A stretch of 64,000 nt of DNA from Myxococcus hansupus (GTDB lineage Bacteria; Myxococcota; Myxococcia; Myxococcales; Myxococcaceae): the NCBI RefSeq assembly GCF_000280925.3, contig NZ_CP012109.1:2252501-2316500 (forward strand), written 5' to 3'. How positions within the stretch are numbered: position 1 is the first letter of the stretch; each line of letters starts with the position of its first letter. The notes below the pieces were generated by a model. It saw only the letters and a program-made list of their open reading frames with translations, was not told the DNA's origin and searched no databases. The translations under genes and the position numbers were made by a program. Shown one piece after another: positions 8,842 through 17,793 of the stretch.

Positions 8842-9786
8842 ATGCGACCGTCCTCCTACAACCAGCGCACCCTTTCGAAGACCGCCTCTCTGCAGGGCGT
8901 CGGGCTCCATTCGGGTGCCCGGGTGACGCTCACCTTGCGGCCCGCGCCCGCGGGCCACGGCATCGTCTTCGTGCGCACGGACCTGGCCCGCCCGGTGAGC
9001 ATCCCCGCGCTGGCCGAGTACGTCGTGGACACGTCGCTGGCCACGACGCTGGGGCGGGACGGCGTTCGCGTGGGCACGGTGGAGCACCTGATGGCGGCGC
9101 TCGCCGGCATGGGCATCGACAACCTCCGGGTGGAGCTGGACGGTCCGGAAGTCCCCATCATGGATGGCAGCGCGGCGCCCTTCGCGGCCCTCATCCAGAG
9201 CGCGGGCGTGCGTGAGCAGGAGGCTCCCAAGGAGCTGCTCGTCATCCGCAAGGCCGTGTCCGTGGTGGACGGCGACAAGCAGGCCTCGCTCACGCCGGCG
9301 CGGCACTTCCGCATCAGTTGCACCATCGACTTCGAGCACCCCGTCATCCAGGGGCAGTCGTTCGACCTGGACTTCGGCGACCGCGACTTCGCTCGTGAGA
9401 TTTCGCGCGCGCGCACCTTCGGCTTCCTGCGCGACGTGGAGAAGCTGAAGCAGCTCGGCCTGGCGCGGGGCGGCTCGCTGGAGAACGCCATCGTCGTGGA
9501 CGAGGTCTCCATCCTCAACCCGGACGGGCTGCGCTTCCCGGACGAGTTCGTGCGCCACAAGATCCTGGATGCCATTGGCGACGTGTCGCTCTTTGGCCGT
9601 CCCGTCATTGGCCACATGACGGCGTACAAGACGGGCCACGCGCTCAACCACAAGCTGGTGCGCAAGGTGATGTCCGACCCGAGCTGCTACGAAATCGTTC
9701 CCGCTCGCCGTCGTGAGCTGGAGGGCATGGGATTGGGCTTCTCTGGACTGGCGGGCGCGCTGGACCTGGAGCCTCTCGTCGCCTGA
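8842..9786 (+). CDS. lpxC: UDP-3-O-acyl-N-acetylglucosamine deacetylase LpxC
   Basis: LpxC catalyses the first committed step of lipid A synthesis, a zinc-dependent deacetylation in the cytoplasm. The 314-residue product has the expected length and motifs: GVGLHSG near residue 18, the zinc/active-site TVEHLMAALAGMGIDN, PIMDGSAAPF, and the second metal motif FVRHKILDAIGD followed by GHALNH with the general-acid His. The ATG at 8842 places the N-terminus at the family's usual point (NQRTLSKTASLQGVGLHSG). Upstream in-frame starts at 8671 and 8707 lie before the sigma-54 promoter. It is followed by a DsbA-like lipoprotein gene 47 bp later. Confidence 0.97.
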   Translation: MRPSSYNQRTLSKTASLQGVGLHSGARVTLTLRPAPAGHGIVFVRTDLARPVSIPALAEYVVDTSLATTLGRDGVRVGTVEHLMAALAGMGIDNLRVELDGPEVPIMDGSAAPFAALIQSAGVREQEAPKELLVIRKAVSVVDGDKQASLTPARHFRISCTIDFEHPVIQGQSFDLDFGDRDFAREISRARTFGFLRDVEKLKQLGLARGGSLENAIVVDEVSILNPDGLRFPDEFVRHKILDAIGDVSLFGRPVIGHMTAYKTGHALNHKLVRKVMSDPSCYEIVPARRRELEGMGLGFSGLAGALDLEPLVA

Positions 9787-9833
9787 CGTCATTAACTTGC
9801 AGGACCGGGAAGGCTCGGCTAAGTCGGCGGGCT

Positions 9834-10916
9834 ATGCTCAACCGTCCCACCCGCGTCATCCTCGCCGCGCTCCTGGCGGCCACCTTCACCGCCGGCTGCA
9901 ACAAGGAGAAGGCGCCGGCCACCGCTCCCGTGGCGCAGCAGGCGGCCGGTGAGCCTTCGCCGGACACCGTCGTCGCCACCTTCGGCGACGGTCAGAAGAT
10001 TACCTACAAGGAACTCAACGAGCGCCTCCAGGAGCCGCTGGCCAACCTGGAGAAGCAGAAGTCGCAGCTCCTGAAGCGTGGCCTGGACGGCATGGTGACG
10101 GAGAAGCTCGTGGATGCCGAGGCCAAGAAGCGCGGCATCACCCAAGAGGCGTACCTGAAGGCGGAGATCGACGACAAGGTCCCCGCGCCCTCCGACGAGC
10201 GCGTCAAGGAAGTCTACGACGGCGCCGCGGGGCAGCTCCCGGAGGGTTCCACCTTCGAGGCGATGAAGCCGCAGATCGTGGAGTTCCTGACGCAGCAGCC
10301 GAAGCAGGAGCGCGCGCAGGCCCTCTTCGAGGAGCTGCGCAAGGCCGCCAACGTCAAGGTGACGCTGCCGGAGCCGCCGCGTCCTCCCGTCGTCCGCAAG
10401 CAGGTGGCCGCCACGGGCGCCGCCAAGGGTGGCCCGGAAGGCTCGCCCATCACCATCGTCGAGTTCAGCGACTTCCAGTGCCCGTTCTGCGGCCGCGCCA
10501 ACCCGGTGCTGGCGCAGGTTCAGCAGGAGTACGGCGACAAGGTCCGCATCGTCTTCCGCCACTTCCCGCTCGACTTCCACAAGGAGGCGCCGAAGGCCTC
10601 CGAGGCCTCGCTGTGCGCGCAGGACCAGGGCAAGTTCTGGGAGATGCACGACCTGCTCTTCGAGAACCAGCAGGCGCTGGGCGTGGACTCGCTCAAGAAG
10701 TACGCCGCCGACCTGAAGCTGGACACGGCGAAGTTCAACGCCTGCCTCGACTCCAACGAGAAGGCCGCCATCGTTTCGAAGGACCTGGCCGACGGCAAGG
10801 CGGCGGGCGTGTCTGGCACCCCGGCCTTCTTCATCAACGGCATCCTGCTGTCCGGCGCGCAGCCCTTCGAGGAGTTCAAGACCATCATCGACGGCGAGCT
10901 GAACGCCAAGAAGTAG
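9834..10916 (+). CDS. DsbA-family thioredoxin-fold lipoprotein with SurA-like N-terminal region
   Basis: 360 residues. A signal peptide with lipobox (FTAGC) indicates a lipid-anchored envelope protein. Residues of about 45-170 resemble the SurA/PpiC-type N-terminal helical region (ITYKELNERLQEPLANLEKQ). Residues of about 200-360 form a DsbA-like thioredoxin domain with redox motif CPFC (DFQCPFCGRAN) and the cis-Pro loop (SGTPAFFINGILL). It probably oxidises or isomerises disulfides in secreted proteins, consistent with the many Cys-rich lipoproteins in this genome. It lies 47 bp after lpxC on the same strand and may be cotranscribed. Confidence 0.9.
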   Translation: MLNRPTRVILAALLAATFTAGCNKEKAPATAPVAQQAAGEPSPDTVVATFGDGQKITYKELNERLQEPLANLEKQKSQLLKRGLDGMVTEKLVDAEAKKRGITQEAYLKAEIDDKVPAPSDERVKEVYDGAAGQLPEGSTFEAMKPQIVEFLTQQPKQERAQALFEELRKAANVKVTLPEPPRPPVVRKQVAATGAAKGGPEGSPITIVEFSDFQCPFCGRANPVLAQVQQEYGDKVRIVFRHFPLDFHKEAPKASEASLCAQDQGKFWEMHDLLFENQQALGVDSLKKYAADLKLDTAKFNACLDSNEKAAIVSKDLADGKAAGVSGTPAFFINGILLSGAQPFEEFKTIIDGELNAKK

Positions 10917-10943
10917 TCACCGTCGTTCCCGGGGAGACGGGCA

Positions 10944-12179
10944 GTGGCGACACGACCCAAGGCCACGCCCCGCCTCGTGGGTGATGCGGCGACGCTCGAA
11001 CTGGAGCTCCCGCTCACCCAGGGCTTGTCCCCATCCCGTCCCCTCCAGGCCTGGTTCAACGGGCCGGAGGGGATGGTGCTCCTCCAGGAGCCGCAAGGCT
11101 TCGCCGGCTTCCTGGCCGGCAGCCTGCGCACCCTGTCGATGGAGGAGGTCTTCGCCAACGTCCTGTCGGGCATCCGCAGCGGGCTGTTGGCCGTGCAGCA
11201 CCCCACCGGCCGCCGCACGGTGTCCTTCCGCGACGGGCAGGTGGTGTTCGCCACCTCCACCGAGCGCTGGGAGCGGCTGGGCTCGGCGCTGCTCCGGCTG
11301 GGCCTCCTGACGCAGGTGCAGCTCACGCAGGCGCTCTCGCGCGTGACGCCGTCGCGGCGCATTGGCCAGGTGTTGACGTCCGAGGGGCTCGTCTCCGAGG
11401 CGAACCTCTACAGCGCCATGACGTACGTGGTGCGCGAGGTGGTGCTCAGCCTCTTTGAATTGGAAGAGGCCAGCTTCATGTTCGTCGAGGGCCCCGCGCC
11501 CATGGCGGACGTGGTGAAGCTGCCCGAGCGCACGAGGGACCTCGTCCTCACCGGCATCAAGCGCTCCGAGGTCGTGGCGCGCCTGCGCCGCCGCTTCCCG
11601 GACGACATGCACGCGGCCGTGGGGCCCGAGGGGGCCCTGCCTGGCGACGAGCGCCTGTTCGCCCGGCTGGCGGATGGGCTGGCCGTGTCCGCCTTGCGTG
11701 GCGCCTATGAGGGCGGACCTCACGCCTTCTACACGTGGCTGGAGGAGGCCGTTCGCGGGGGCAACGTGGCGGTTCATCCCGCGGAGCCGCCTCCCGCGAA
11801 GACGCCCGCCGTGGAAGGCATGGCCTGGGAGCTGCTCTCCGCGGAGGAGCGCTACAACCTCCTGTTGTCGCTGGTGCACCGCGCGCTGCGCGACGCGGGG
11901 AATGACACGGACCTGCTGCGCGGCTTCCTGGACGCGCCGCCGCAGGGGCTCGAGGACGCGTACGCCGGCGTGACGCTGAGCGCGGAGGGCCGCGTGGACG
12001 TGGCGCGGCTGAGGGCCAACCTCTCCTCGGGGGACGAGGCCGTGGGCCGCGCCCTCACGCTGGAGGCGCTGGACGCCTTCGTGTCGTACGCGTTGTTTTC
12101 AGCGCGCAACGTCTTGCCTCCCGACGTGGCGGAGCGCTTGTCCAACACCTACCGCACACTGCAGGGTGGACTGGCCTAG
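10944..12179 (+). CDS. DUF4388 domain protein
   Basis: 411 residues with a GTG start at 10944, 27 bp after the DsbA-like gene. A DUF4388 module is visible at about residues 65-125 (SMEEVFANVLSGIRSGLLAV ... TVSFRDGQVVFAT ... RLGSALLRLGLLT), followed by a helical region like those that follow DUF4388 in other myxobacterial proteins. The rest is Ala/Leu/Arg-rich and helical, without an enzymatic motif or signal peptide, so it is probably cytoplasmic. DUF4388 proteins in myxobacteria are linked to signalling and motility, but nothing here shows that directly. A second member lies at the left end of the window. Confidence 0.75.
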   Translation: MATRPKATPRLVGDAATLELELPLTQGLSPSRPLQAWFNGPEGMVLLQEPQGFAGFLAGSLRTLSMEEVFANVLSGIRSGLLAVQHPTGRRTVSFRDGQVVFATSTERWERLGSALLRLGLLTQVQLTQALSRVTPSRRIGQVLTSEGLVSEANLYSAMTYVVREVVLSLFELEEASFMFVEGPAPMADVVKLPERTRDLVLTGIKRSEVVARLRRRFPDDMHAAVGPEGALPGDERLFARLADGLAVSALRGAYEGGPHAFYTWLEEAVRGGNVAVHPAEPPPAKTPAVEGMAWELLSAEERYNLLLSLVHRALRDAGNDTDLLRGFLDAPPQGLEDAYAGVTLSAEGRVDVARLRANLSSGDEAVGRALTLEALDAFVSYALFSARNVLPPDVAERLSNTYRTLQGGLA

Positions 12180-12233
12180 CCACGGGCCCGTGCCCACGTT
12201 CGTCCCTCTGGCAGTCGGGGGCGGGGAGTGGGC

Positions 12234-12851
12234 ATGGGCGCGATGAGCAGGTGGGCGTGGGGACTCCTGGTGCTGTCGACGGCCTGCGCTGGCTCGCGCG
12301 CGGGAGTGAAGGACGCGGGCACCGGAGGTTCGGGAACGCAGCCGGCGGTGGAGGCCGCGAGCGCGGACAGCCGCTCCACGACACGGCGCTACGTCGACGA
12401 GGACCTCGGCTTCGAAATCGTCCGGCCCACCGCGGACTGGCAGCTCGATGAGACGAACGAGCGCACGCCGGAAGGGCTCGCGATTCCCGTCATCCTCCGC
12501 CACAACATCTCCGGCGCGCAGGTGGTGTTGCAGGTGGCGCCCGCGGTGGCCTCGCCCACGCAGTTCGCCGAGCGCCTCACCGAAGGACTCCGCCAGCACC
12601 CGGGCTTCACGACGTCGGACCCGGCGCCCATCCCGCTGTCGGACAACGCGGTGGGCTTCGACTTCCAGGTGGGGGAGGGCGTGCACGGGAAGGTCGCCGT
12701 GCGCGACGGCAGCCCGGGCCGCGTGCTGATGATGCTGGCCACGTGGCCGGCGCAGGCCGCCGCCGATGTCCCCCGGAGCGTGGACGCCCTCATCCAGGGC
12801 GTCCGTCCGCTCTCCGGCCCGGCCACGGCGTCGCGCACGCCACGGCCGTGA
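12234..12851 (+). CDS. Putative lipoprotein
   Basis: 205 residues. The N-terminus carries a signal sequence with lipobox (VLSTAC) and a Gly/Ala-rich linker; the mature part (about residues 50-185) is a single globular beta-rich domain beginning YVDEDLGFEIVRPTADWQLD. That pattern resembles lipoproteins related to PsbP/'DUF1795-like' folds, but the match is weak. The ATG at 12234 is preferred over 12243 because GGGGAG lies five bases upstream. It follows the DUF4388 gene by 54 bp and ends just before a strong hairpin. Function unknown. Confidence 0.65.
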   Translation: MGAMSRWAWGLLVLSTACAGSRAGVKDAGTGGSGTQPAVEAASADSRSTTRRYVDEDLGFEIVRPTADWQLDETNERTPEGLAIPVILRHNISGAQVVLQVAPAVASPTQFAERLTEGLRQHPGFTTSDPAPIPLSDNAVGFDFQVGEGVHGKVAVRDGSPGRVLMMLATWPAQAAADVPRSVDALIQGVRPLSGPATASRTPRP

Positions 12852-12854
12852 GGT

Positions 12855-12879
12855 GAGGGCGCCTGTCGAAGGCGCCCTC
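12855..12879. terminator. Bidirectional terminator hairpin
   Basis: GAGGGCGCC and GGCGCCCTC form a perfect 9-bp stem with a 7-base loop exactly between the convergent lipoprotein and pepA genes. It can fold in transcripts from either strand; a T-tract is lacking on both sides, as is common at this GC content. Confidence 0.7.
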
Positions 12880-12892
12880 GGTGAGACAGGCG

Positions 12893-14488
12893 TTACTTCG
12901 CGCGCTTCCGGGCCGGCTTCGCCTTGGCCTTCGGAGCGGGAGCTTCCTCGGCGGCGGGCGCGGTGTCCTGCGTCTGCGAGCGCAGCCGGACCCACTCCAC
13001 CAGGGTGCGCACGCCCACGCCGGTGCCGCCCTTGGAGAGGTAGCCGCGCTCCTTGGGGCTGTTGGACGGGCCCGCGATATCCAGGTGGACCCACGGCGTC
13101 TCGCCCACGAACTCGCGGAGGAAGAGCGCGGCGTTGATGGAGCCGCCCCAGCGCTCGCCGGAGTTCTTCATGTCGGCGACCTCGGAGCGCAGCGCGTCCT
13201 TCTGCAGGTCGCTGATGGGCATGCGCCACATCTCCTCGCCCGCGGTGCGCGCGGACTGGAGGACCTGCGCCATCGTGTCCTCGTGCTCGCCGAAGGCGCC
13301 GACGATGTAGTTGCCCAGCGCGACGACGCAGGCGCCGGTGAGCGTCGCCAGGTCGATGATGGCGGACGGCTGGTGCTCGTTGGCCCACGTCAGGATGTCA
13401 CCCAGCACCAGGCGGCCTTCCGCGTCGGTGTTGGTGATTTCCACCGTCTTGCCCAGGCGCGAGGTGAGGATGTCACCCGGCTTGTAGGCGTTGCCCGCGG
13501 GCATGTTCTCGCACGCGCCAATGAAGGCGTGCACGGGGAAGGGCGGCTTGAGGGCGGCGATGACCTTCATGGCGCCCAGCACCGCGGCCGAGCCCGCCAT
13601 GTCCGTCTTCATGTCCACCATGCCGTCCGTCGGCTTGAGCGACAGGCCGCCCGAGTCGAAGGTGACGGCCTTGCCCACCAGCGCCAGCGGCGCGCGCTTG
13701 GCGTCCCGCGCGTTCTTCGGCGTGTACGCCAGGTGGATGAGCCGGGGCTCCTCGGTGCTCCCCGCGGTGACGCCGAGGAACATGCCCATGTCGAGCTTTT
13801 CAATCTCGCGGCGGCCACCGATGGTGACCTTCATTCCGCCTTCCTTCGCGGCCTGACGGGCGGCGTCCGCCAGCACCGTGGGCGTCACCGCGTTGGGCGG
13901 CTCGTTGACCAGATCCCGGGCCCAGTTGGTGGCCTCCGCGACGCGCTGCGCCAGCGTCAGCGCATCATCCAGCTCGCGCGTGCGCTCCGTGCCCTCGGGC
14001 AGCAGCAGCGACACCTTGCCCAGCTTCGGCGCGCCCTTCTTCTCCTCGCGGGCGGACGACTTGTACTTGTCGAAGCGGTAGGCGCCCAGGCCCAGGCCTT
14101 CCACCGCGGCGCGCACCGCGTCGTGCGCGGCGTTCGTGGCGGGCAGGGTGAAGACCAGCGAGGTCACCTTGAGGCGCTGCGCCGTCTTCGCGGCGCGGCC
14201 CGCGGCCAGGCGCAGCACTTCCGGGTGGAACCGGGCGCGGTTGCCCAGGCCCAGCAGCAGCACGCGCTCCGCGGACGTGTGTCCCAGGGTGTGCATCACC
14301 AGGCTCTGGTCGGCCCGCGCCTTGAAACCCTCCTGGGTGGCGGCGCCGCGCAGGCGCCCTTCCAGTGCGCCATCCGCCGCGGTGAGGGAGGACGGAGCGC
14401 TGTCTCCCAGCTCGCCCTCGAAGAGGGGGATGACGAGCAGGTCGCCGCTCGTCCGCGTGGCATCGCCGGAGACGAAGCTGAAGTTCAT
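12893..14488 (-). CDS. pepA: Leucyl aminopeptidase (M17 family)
   Basis: M17 aminopeptidases remove N-terminal residues from peptides using two metal ions in a hexamer. The 531-residue product has the small N-terminal domain and the catalytic domain with the family signature NTDAEGRLVLGD, plus GKAVTFDSGGLSLKP holding the active-site Lys and metal-binding Asp, and DMKTDMAGSAAV. The usual GKG(I/L)TFDSGG is GKAVTFDSGG here, a conservative change. The last 30 residues are a Lys/Ala/Pro-rich tail (AKAKPARKRAK) not typical of the family. There is no signal peptide, so it is cytoplasmic. The ATG at 14488 opens the conserved MNFSFV start. Confidence 0.95.
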   Translation of the reverse strand: MNFSFVSGDATRTSGDLLVIPLFEGELGDSAPSSLTAADGALEGRLRGAATQEGFKARADQSLVMHTLGHTSAERVLLLGLGNRARFHPEVLRLAAGRAAKTAQRLKVTSLVFTLPATNAAHDAVRAAVEGLGLGAYRFDKYKSSAREEKKGAPKLGKVSLLLPEGTERTRELDDALTLAQRVAEATNWARDLVNEPPNAVTPTVLADAARQAAKEGGMKVTIGGRREIEKLDMGMFLGVTAGSTEEPRLIHLAYTPKNARDAKRAPLALVGKAVTFDSGGLSLKPTDGMVDMKTDMAGSAAVLGAMKVIAALKPPFPVHAFIGACENMPAGNAYKPGDILTSRLGKTVEITNTDAEGRLVLGDILTWANEHQPSAIIDLATLTGACVVALGNYIVGAFGEHEDTMAQVLQSARTAGEEMWRMPISDLQKDALRSEVADMKNSGERWGGSINAALFLREFVGETPWVHLDIAGPSNSPKERGYLSKGGTGVGVRTLVEWVRLRSQTQDTAPAAEEAPAPKAKAKPARKRAK

Positions 14489-14623
14489 GGGCCGTGGAAC
14501 TCCTGAACGGAGGTAAGGGCTGCGGAAAGGGCGCGGACTGTAACGCCCGCCCTGTTACGCGCAAAGCGTTGGATTTCATTCGAGCATTGCATTGCTTCGT
14601 TGCACTGGGTAGCAGTGAGGCGA

Positions 14624-15517
14624 ATGCCCACGCTGCTGATGCATCTGACCGCCATTGAACGGATGGCCGCCAACCCGGGGGAGCTGCCGGCGGATTGGGT
14701 GCGTGCGTTGTCAGAGGATCTGCCGTACGCGCGCTTCGGCGCGGCGCTGCCAGACCTGCCGTTGTGCGAAGGACTCCGGGGCGGGCTCTCCGCCTTCCTG
14801 CCGGAGCGGGAGCTGCCGCACTTCGCCCGGCTGTATCACGAGCGCGCGCCGGTGGGCTTCGGCTTGAAGATGGCGGAGCTCGTGGCCTCGGGCGCGCTCG
14901 TGGGCACCGAGCCAGGGCTGGCCGTCCTCGCGGGTTACTTCACGCACCTGTGCCTGGACCGGCGGCTGTATCCGGTGGTGGACAGGCTGGTGGTGCGTCA
15001 CCGCCGCCGGGGCGAGCGGGCCCTGGAGGCGCACCGCGACATCGAATGGGCCCAGACGCTCTTCTACCTGCGCGAGCTGCACGGCATGGACCTGCTGGGG
15101 ACGTCGCGGGTGCGTGAGAAGTGTCAGGTGGTGAAGAGCCCGGGCTTCCCATGGCGAGGCATTGGCGGCGGCCTCTACGAGCTGGTTCGTTTGTCCTCCC
15201 AGGAGCGCGTGGGCCAGGCGCCCAGCAAGGCGGACGTGGATGGCTGGGTGCGCGGCCTGTACGTCTCAGGCCTGTTCCTTTCAAGCCCCGTGGGCAGGGC
15301 GCGCGCGTTGCCAGCCTATGCGCGGCTGTCCTTCCAGGAGCTCTACCGCAACGACGCCTTCGACTTCGCGGCGGAGGTGGAAGGTGCGCTGGAGACCGCG
15401 CGTGGAGTCTTGCGTCGGTTGAATGGTTACATGGCACGAGGCACCTTCACGCCTCGGACGCGGGCCCGCTTCCTGGAAGTCTTCCCGGAAGGGACGCTGG
15501 GCGCGCGAGCGGCGTGA
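14624..15517 (+). CDS. Zinc-dependent phospholipase C-like protein
   Basis: 297 residues. The start (MPTLLMHLTAIERM), the internal LAGYFTHLCLDRRLYPVVD and the AHRDIEW segment resemble the family annotated as zinc-dependent phospholipase C / S1-P1-like helical bundles, in which scattered His and Asp bind zinc. No signal peptide is visible, unlike secreted phospholipases C, so the activity is uncertain. The ATG at 14624 is preferred over the upstream TTG at 14600 because GTGAGG sits three bases before it. The divergent pepA gene begins 135 bp away. Treat the family assignment as tentative. Confidence 0.55.
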   Translation: MPTLLMHLTAIERMAANPGELPADWVRALSEDLPYARFGAALPDLPLCEGLRGGLSAFLPERELPHFARLYHERAPVGFGLKMAELVASGALVGTEPGLAVLAGYFTHLCLDRRLYPVVDRLVVRHRRRGERALEAHRDIEWAQTLFYLRELHGMDLLGTSRVREKCQVVKSPGFPWRGIGGGLYELVRLSSQERVGQAPSKADVDGWVRGLYVSGLFLSSPVGRARALPAYARLSFQELYRNDAFDFAAEVEGALETARGVLRRLNGYMARGTFTPRTRARFLEVFPEGTLGARAA

Positions 15518-15607
15518 CACCCGCAGAGCAGGCGTCCTGGCGAGCCCGGCGCTGCTTGGGGAATGACGCTGTCCGATGCGCGAGGCCGCTCCTATCCTCG
15601 AAGAGGA

Positions 15608-16384
15608 ATGACGGTCCTCCTCCTCATCGCTGTGGGCGCGCTCGCGGGCACTCTGGGCGCGATGCTCGGCATCGGAGGCGGAATCGTGCTGGTGCCCGCG
15701 CTGGTGCTGGGGTTCGACATCCCGCTGGAGCAGGCGATTCCGGCGAGCCTCATGTGCGTGGTGGCCAGCTCGTGTTCCGCCGCCGCGGGTTACGTGCACA
15801 ACCACCTGAGTGACATCCGCCTGGGTCTGTCGCTGGAGCTGGCGACGGTGCTGGGCGCCATCGCTGGCGGCATGGTGGCGGCCATGGTGGCGCCGGCCAT
15901 GGTGGCGGTGGTGTTCGGGCTCTTCACGCTCTACGTGGCGCTGCAGATGCTGCTGCTGCGCTCGCCGCGCCAGGAGCCCGGGGCGCTCGACGACTACGCG
16001 CCCGCCAACTACCCGCTGGGCATCTCCGGCTCGTTCGTGGCGGGCGGCCTGTCCTCCCTGCTGGGCGTGGGCGGAGGGCCGCTCAAGGTGCCGCTGATGA
16101 CGTACGGCATGCACGTGCCCTTCAAGGTGGCGAGCGCGACGAGCAACCTGATGATCGGCGTCACCGGCGCCGCGAGCGTTGCCGCGTACGCGTTGAGGGG
16201 CCATCTCAAACTGGCGCTGGTGTCGCCGCTGGTGGTGGGTGTCCTGGGGGGCGCCTACGTGGGCAGCCGGTTGATGCCGAAGGTACCGACCGTGGTGCTC
16301 AAGCGGCTGTTCGCGGTGGTGCTGCTGGTGGTCGCCGCGCAGATGCTGTGGAAGGGGGGGAGGGATTGTGGCCGAGCATTCTGA
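15608..16384 (+). CDS. TauE/SafE-family sulfite or organosulfonate exporter (DUF81)
   Basis: About 258 residues with seven or eight membrane segments and the internal repeat typical of TauE/SafE proteins: GTLGAMLGIGGGIVLVPAL near the N-terminus and GLSSLLGVGGGPLKVPLM at about residue 150. These proteins move anions such as sulfite or sulfoacetate across the inner membrane; the substrate here is unknown. ATG at 15608 puts the first membrane helix at the N-terminus; an in-frame ATG at 15563 is an alternative. It overlaps the next gene by 17 bp, and that gene encodes the DUF1634 protein often paired with this exporter. Confidence 0.9.
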   Translation: MTVLLLIAVGALAGTLGAMLGIGGGIVLVPALVLGFDIPLEQAIPASLMCVVASSCSAAAGYVHNHLSDIRLGLSLELATVLGAIAGGMVAAMVAPAMVAVVFGLFTLYVALQMLLLRSPRQEPGALDDYAPANYPLGISGSFVAGGLSSLLGVGGGPLKVPLMTYGMHVPFKVASATSNLMIGVTGAASVAAYALRGHLKLALVSPLVVGVLGGAYVGSRLMPKVPTVVLKRLFAVVLLVVAAQMLWKGGRDCGRAF

Positions 16385-16865
16385 AATGAGTGAGCCCGAG
16401 GAAGCGCGAGCGGCACGCACTTCCGTATCCGTGGTGGTGGCGGCGGAACACGCCGGCGCCGTGTCCAACGTGGCGGTCTCGGGAGGGGCCGCCTCGCTGC
16501 GTTCCCAGGAAGGCCAGGCGCCCCCGGACGCGGGCCCCGCGGAGCAGGTGCAACACCATCACCGGGAACGCGCGGTGGCGGGAGACCGGTGGATCGCGCG
16601 GGTGTTGCGAATCGGCGGGGTGGTCAGCGGCGGCATGTTCGTCTTGTCGCTGGGCCTGGAGTCCCTGCCGCAATCCGAGCGTGTCCACGTCGCCATCGAC
16701 TTATTGCGCAAGGGCGCCGCGTCACTGCTGCTGGTGACGCCCGTGGCGCGGCTCGCGGTGTCGGGGACGTTGCTGGGCCTGCGCGGTGAGTGGCGCTACA
16801 CGATGATGGCCGCGGGCGTGCTGGGGCTGCTCGCGCTCGCCGTGGGCGCCGGCATCCAAGCGTAG
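16368..16865 (+). CDS. DUF1634 membrane protein, partner of TauE/SafE
   Basis: 165 residues with a GTG start inside the end of the TauE/SafE gene, preceded by a purine-rich GGGAGGGA site. The first 70 residues are Ala/Gly/Glu-rich and likely disordered; three hydrophobic segments follow (VLRIGGVVSGGMFVLSLGL; LLLVTPVARLAVSGTLLG; TMMAAGVLGLLALAVGAG). This three-helix pattern with the VTPVARL motif is DUF1634, which is repeatedly found next to TauE/SafE exporters, so a joint complex in the inner membrane is a reasonable inference. Confidence 0.85.
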   Translation: MAEHSEMSEPEEARAARTSVSVVVAAEHAGAVSNVAVSGGAASLRSQEGQAPPDAGPAEQVQHHHRERAVAGDRWIARVLRIGGVVSGGMFVLSLGLESLPQSERVHVAIDLLRKGAASLLLVTPVARLAVSGTLLGLRGEWRYTMMAAGVLGLLALAVGAGIQA

Positions 16866-16909
16866 GGAAGCGCGCGTGGGGCGCTCTCCCCTTCGCCTGG
16901 GAAGAGCGC

Positions 16910-17785
16910 TCACACGCCGCGCGCGGTGAAGTGGGCGAGCACGTTCTGCACCTTCGCGACCTCGCCCGTCTGGCCCAGGTCCTCGTAGAGCGGAAGCAGC
17001 GTCTCGAACTGCTTGCGGGCCGCCGCGTAGTCCTGCTGGTAGTAGCAGGACAGGCCCAAATCCCAGCGGGCGCGGGCTTCATACGCGTGGTCGTGCAGCT
17101 CCTGGTACAGCTCCACCGCGCGGAGCAGGTGCGGACGCGCGCCCTCATGGTTCCCCAAGAGGCCTTCCGACTCGCCCAGCAGCAGGTGCCCCAGCGCGAG
17201 CGTCTCCGCGTCGTCGCCCTGCTCCAGCAGCGGCACGGCCTCCAGGAAGCGCTTGCGCGCGGGCTCGTACTCGCCCTTCTCCATGCGGATGTCGCCGATG
17301 TCCAGGAGCAGGCGCGCCACGCGGTCCGGGTTGCGCGTCTGGCGCAGCAGGATGAGGGCCTCCTGGTACTTCTCCTCGGCGCCCTCGGGCTGGCCCAGCG
17401 AGCGCAGGGACTCACCGATGCAGGCGCGGGCCAGGGCCTCGCCCTCGCGGTCCTTGGACTCGTTGAAGAGCATGGCCGAGCGGGCAATCAGCTCGATGGC
17501 GCCGCGGTGATCCTCGAAGTTCGCCTTCACCACGCCCAGGCCCATCAGGGCCTGCGCCTGGCCGGGCTTGTACTTGGCCTCCTGGAACTTCTCGAGCGCC
17601 TCTTCGTAGAACTGCCGGCTGGCGGCGTGGTCCTCCAGCAGGCCGTGCAGCTCGGCCAGGTTCACCAGCCCATGGCCCACGTCGGTGGGCGAGCCGGTGA
17701 TGCGCAGCGGCGCCAGCGCGTTCTTCTGCTTCTGGATGGCGTCGAGGATGTGGGTGCGTTGGGAGTCTTCGGGCGGGTGGTGCAT
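16910..17785 (-). CDS. Tetratricopeptide-repeat protein
   Basis: 291 residues made of about six TPR motifs (for example GLVNLAELHGLLEDHAAS, YKPGQAQALMGLGVVKANFE, ALARACIGESLRSLGQPE). No signal peptide or enzymatic domain, so probably a cytoplasmic scaffold. ATG at 17785 follows GAGG at six bases. It begins only 8 bp after the stop of the XRE/IrrE regulator and is certainly cotranscribed with it; a role as a partner of that regulator is an inference from this arrangement. Confidence 0.85.
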   Translation of the reverse strand: MHHPPEDSQRTHILDAIQKQKNALAPLRITGSPTDVGHGLVNLAELHGLLEDHAASRQFYEEALEKFQEAKYKPGQAQALMGLGVVKANFEDHRGAIELIARSAMLFNESKDREGEALARACIGESLRSLGQPEGAEEKYQEALILLRQTRNPDRVARLLLDIGDIRMEKGEYEPARKRFLEAVPLLEQGDDAETLALGHLLLGESEGLLGNHEGARPHLLRAVELYQELHDHAYEARARWDLGLSCYYQQDYAAARKQFETLLPLYEDLGQTGEVAKVQNVLAHFTARGV

Positions 17786-17793
17786 GTCGAGCC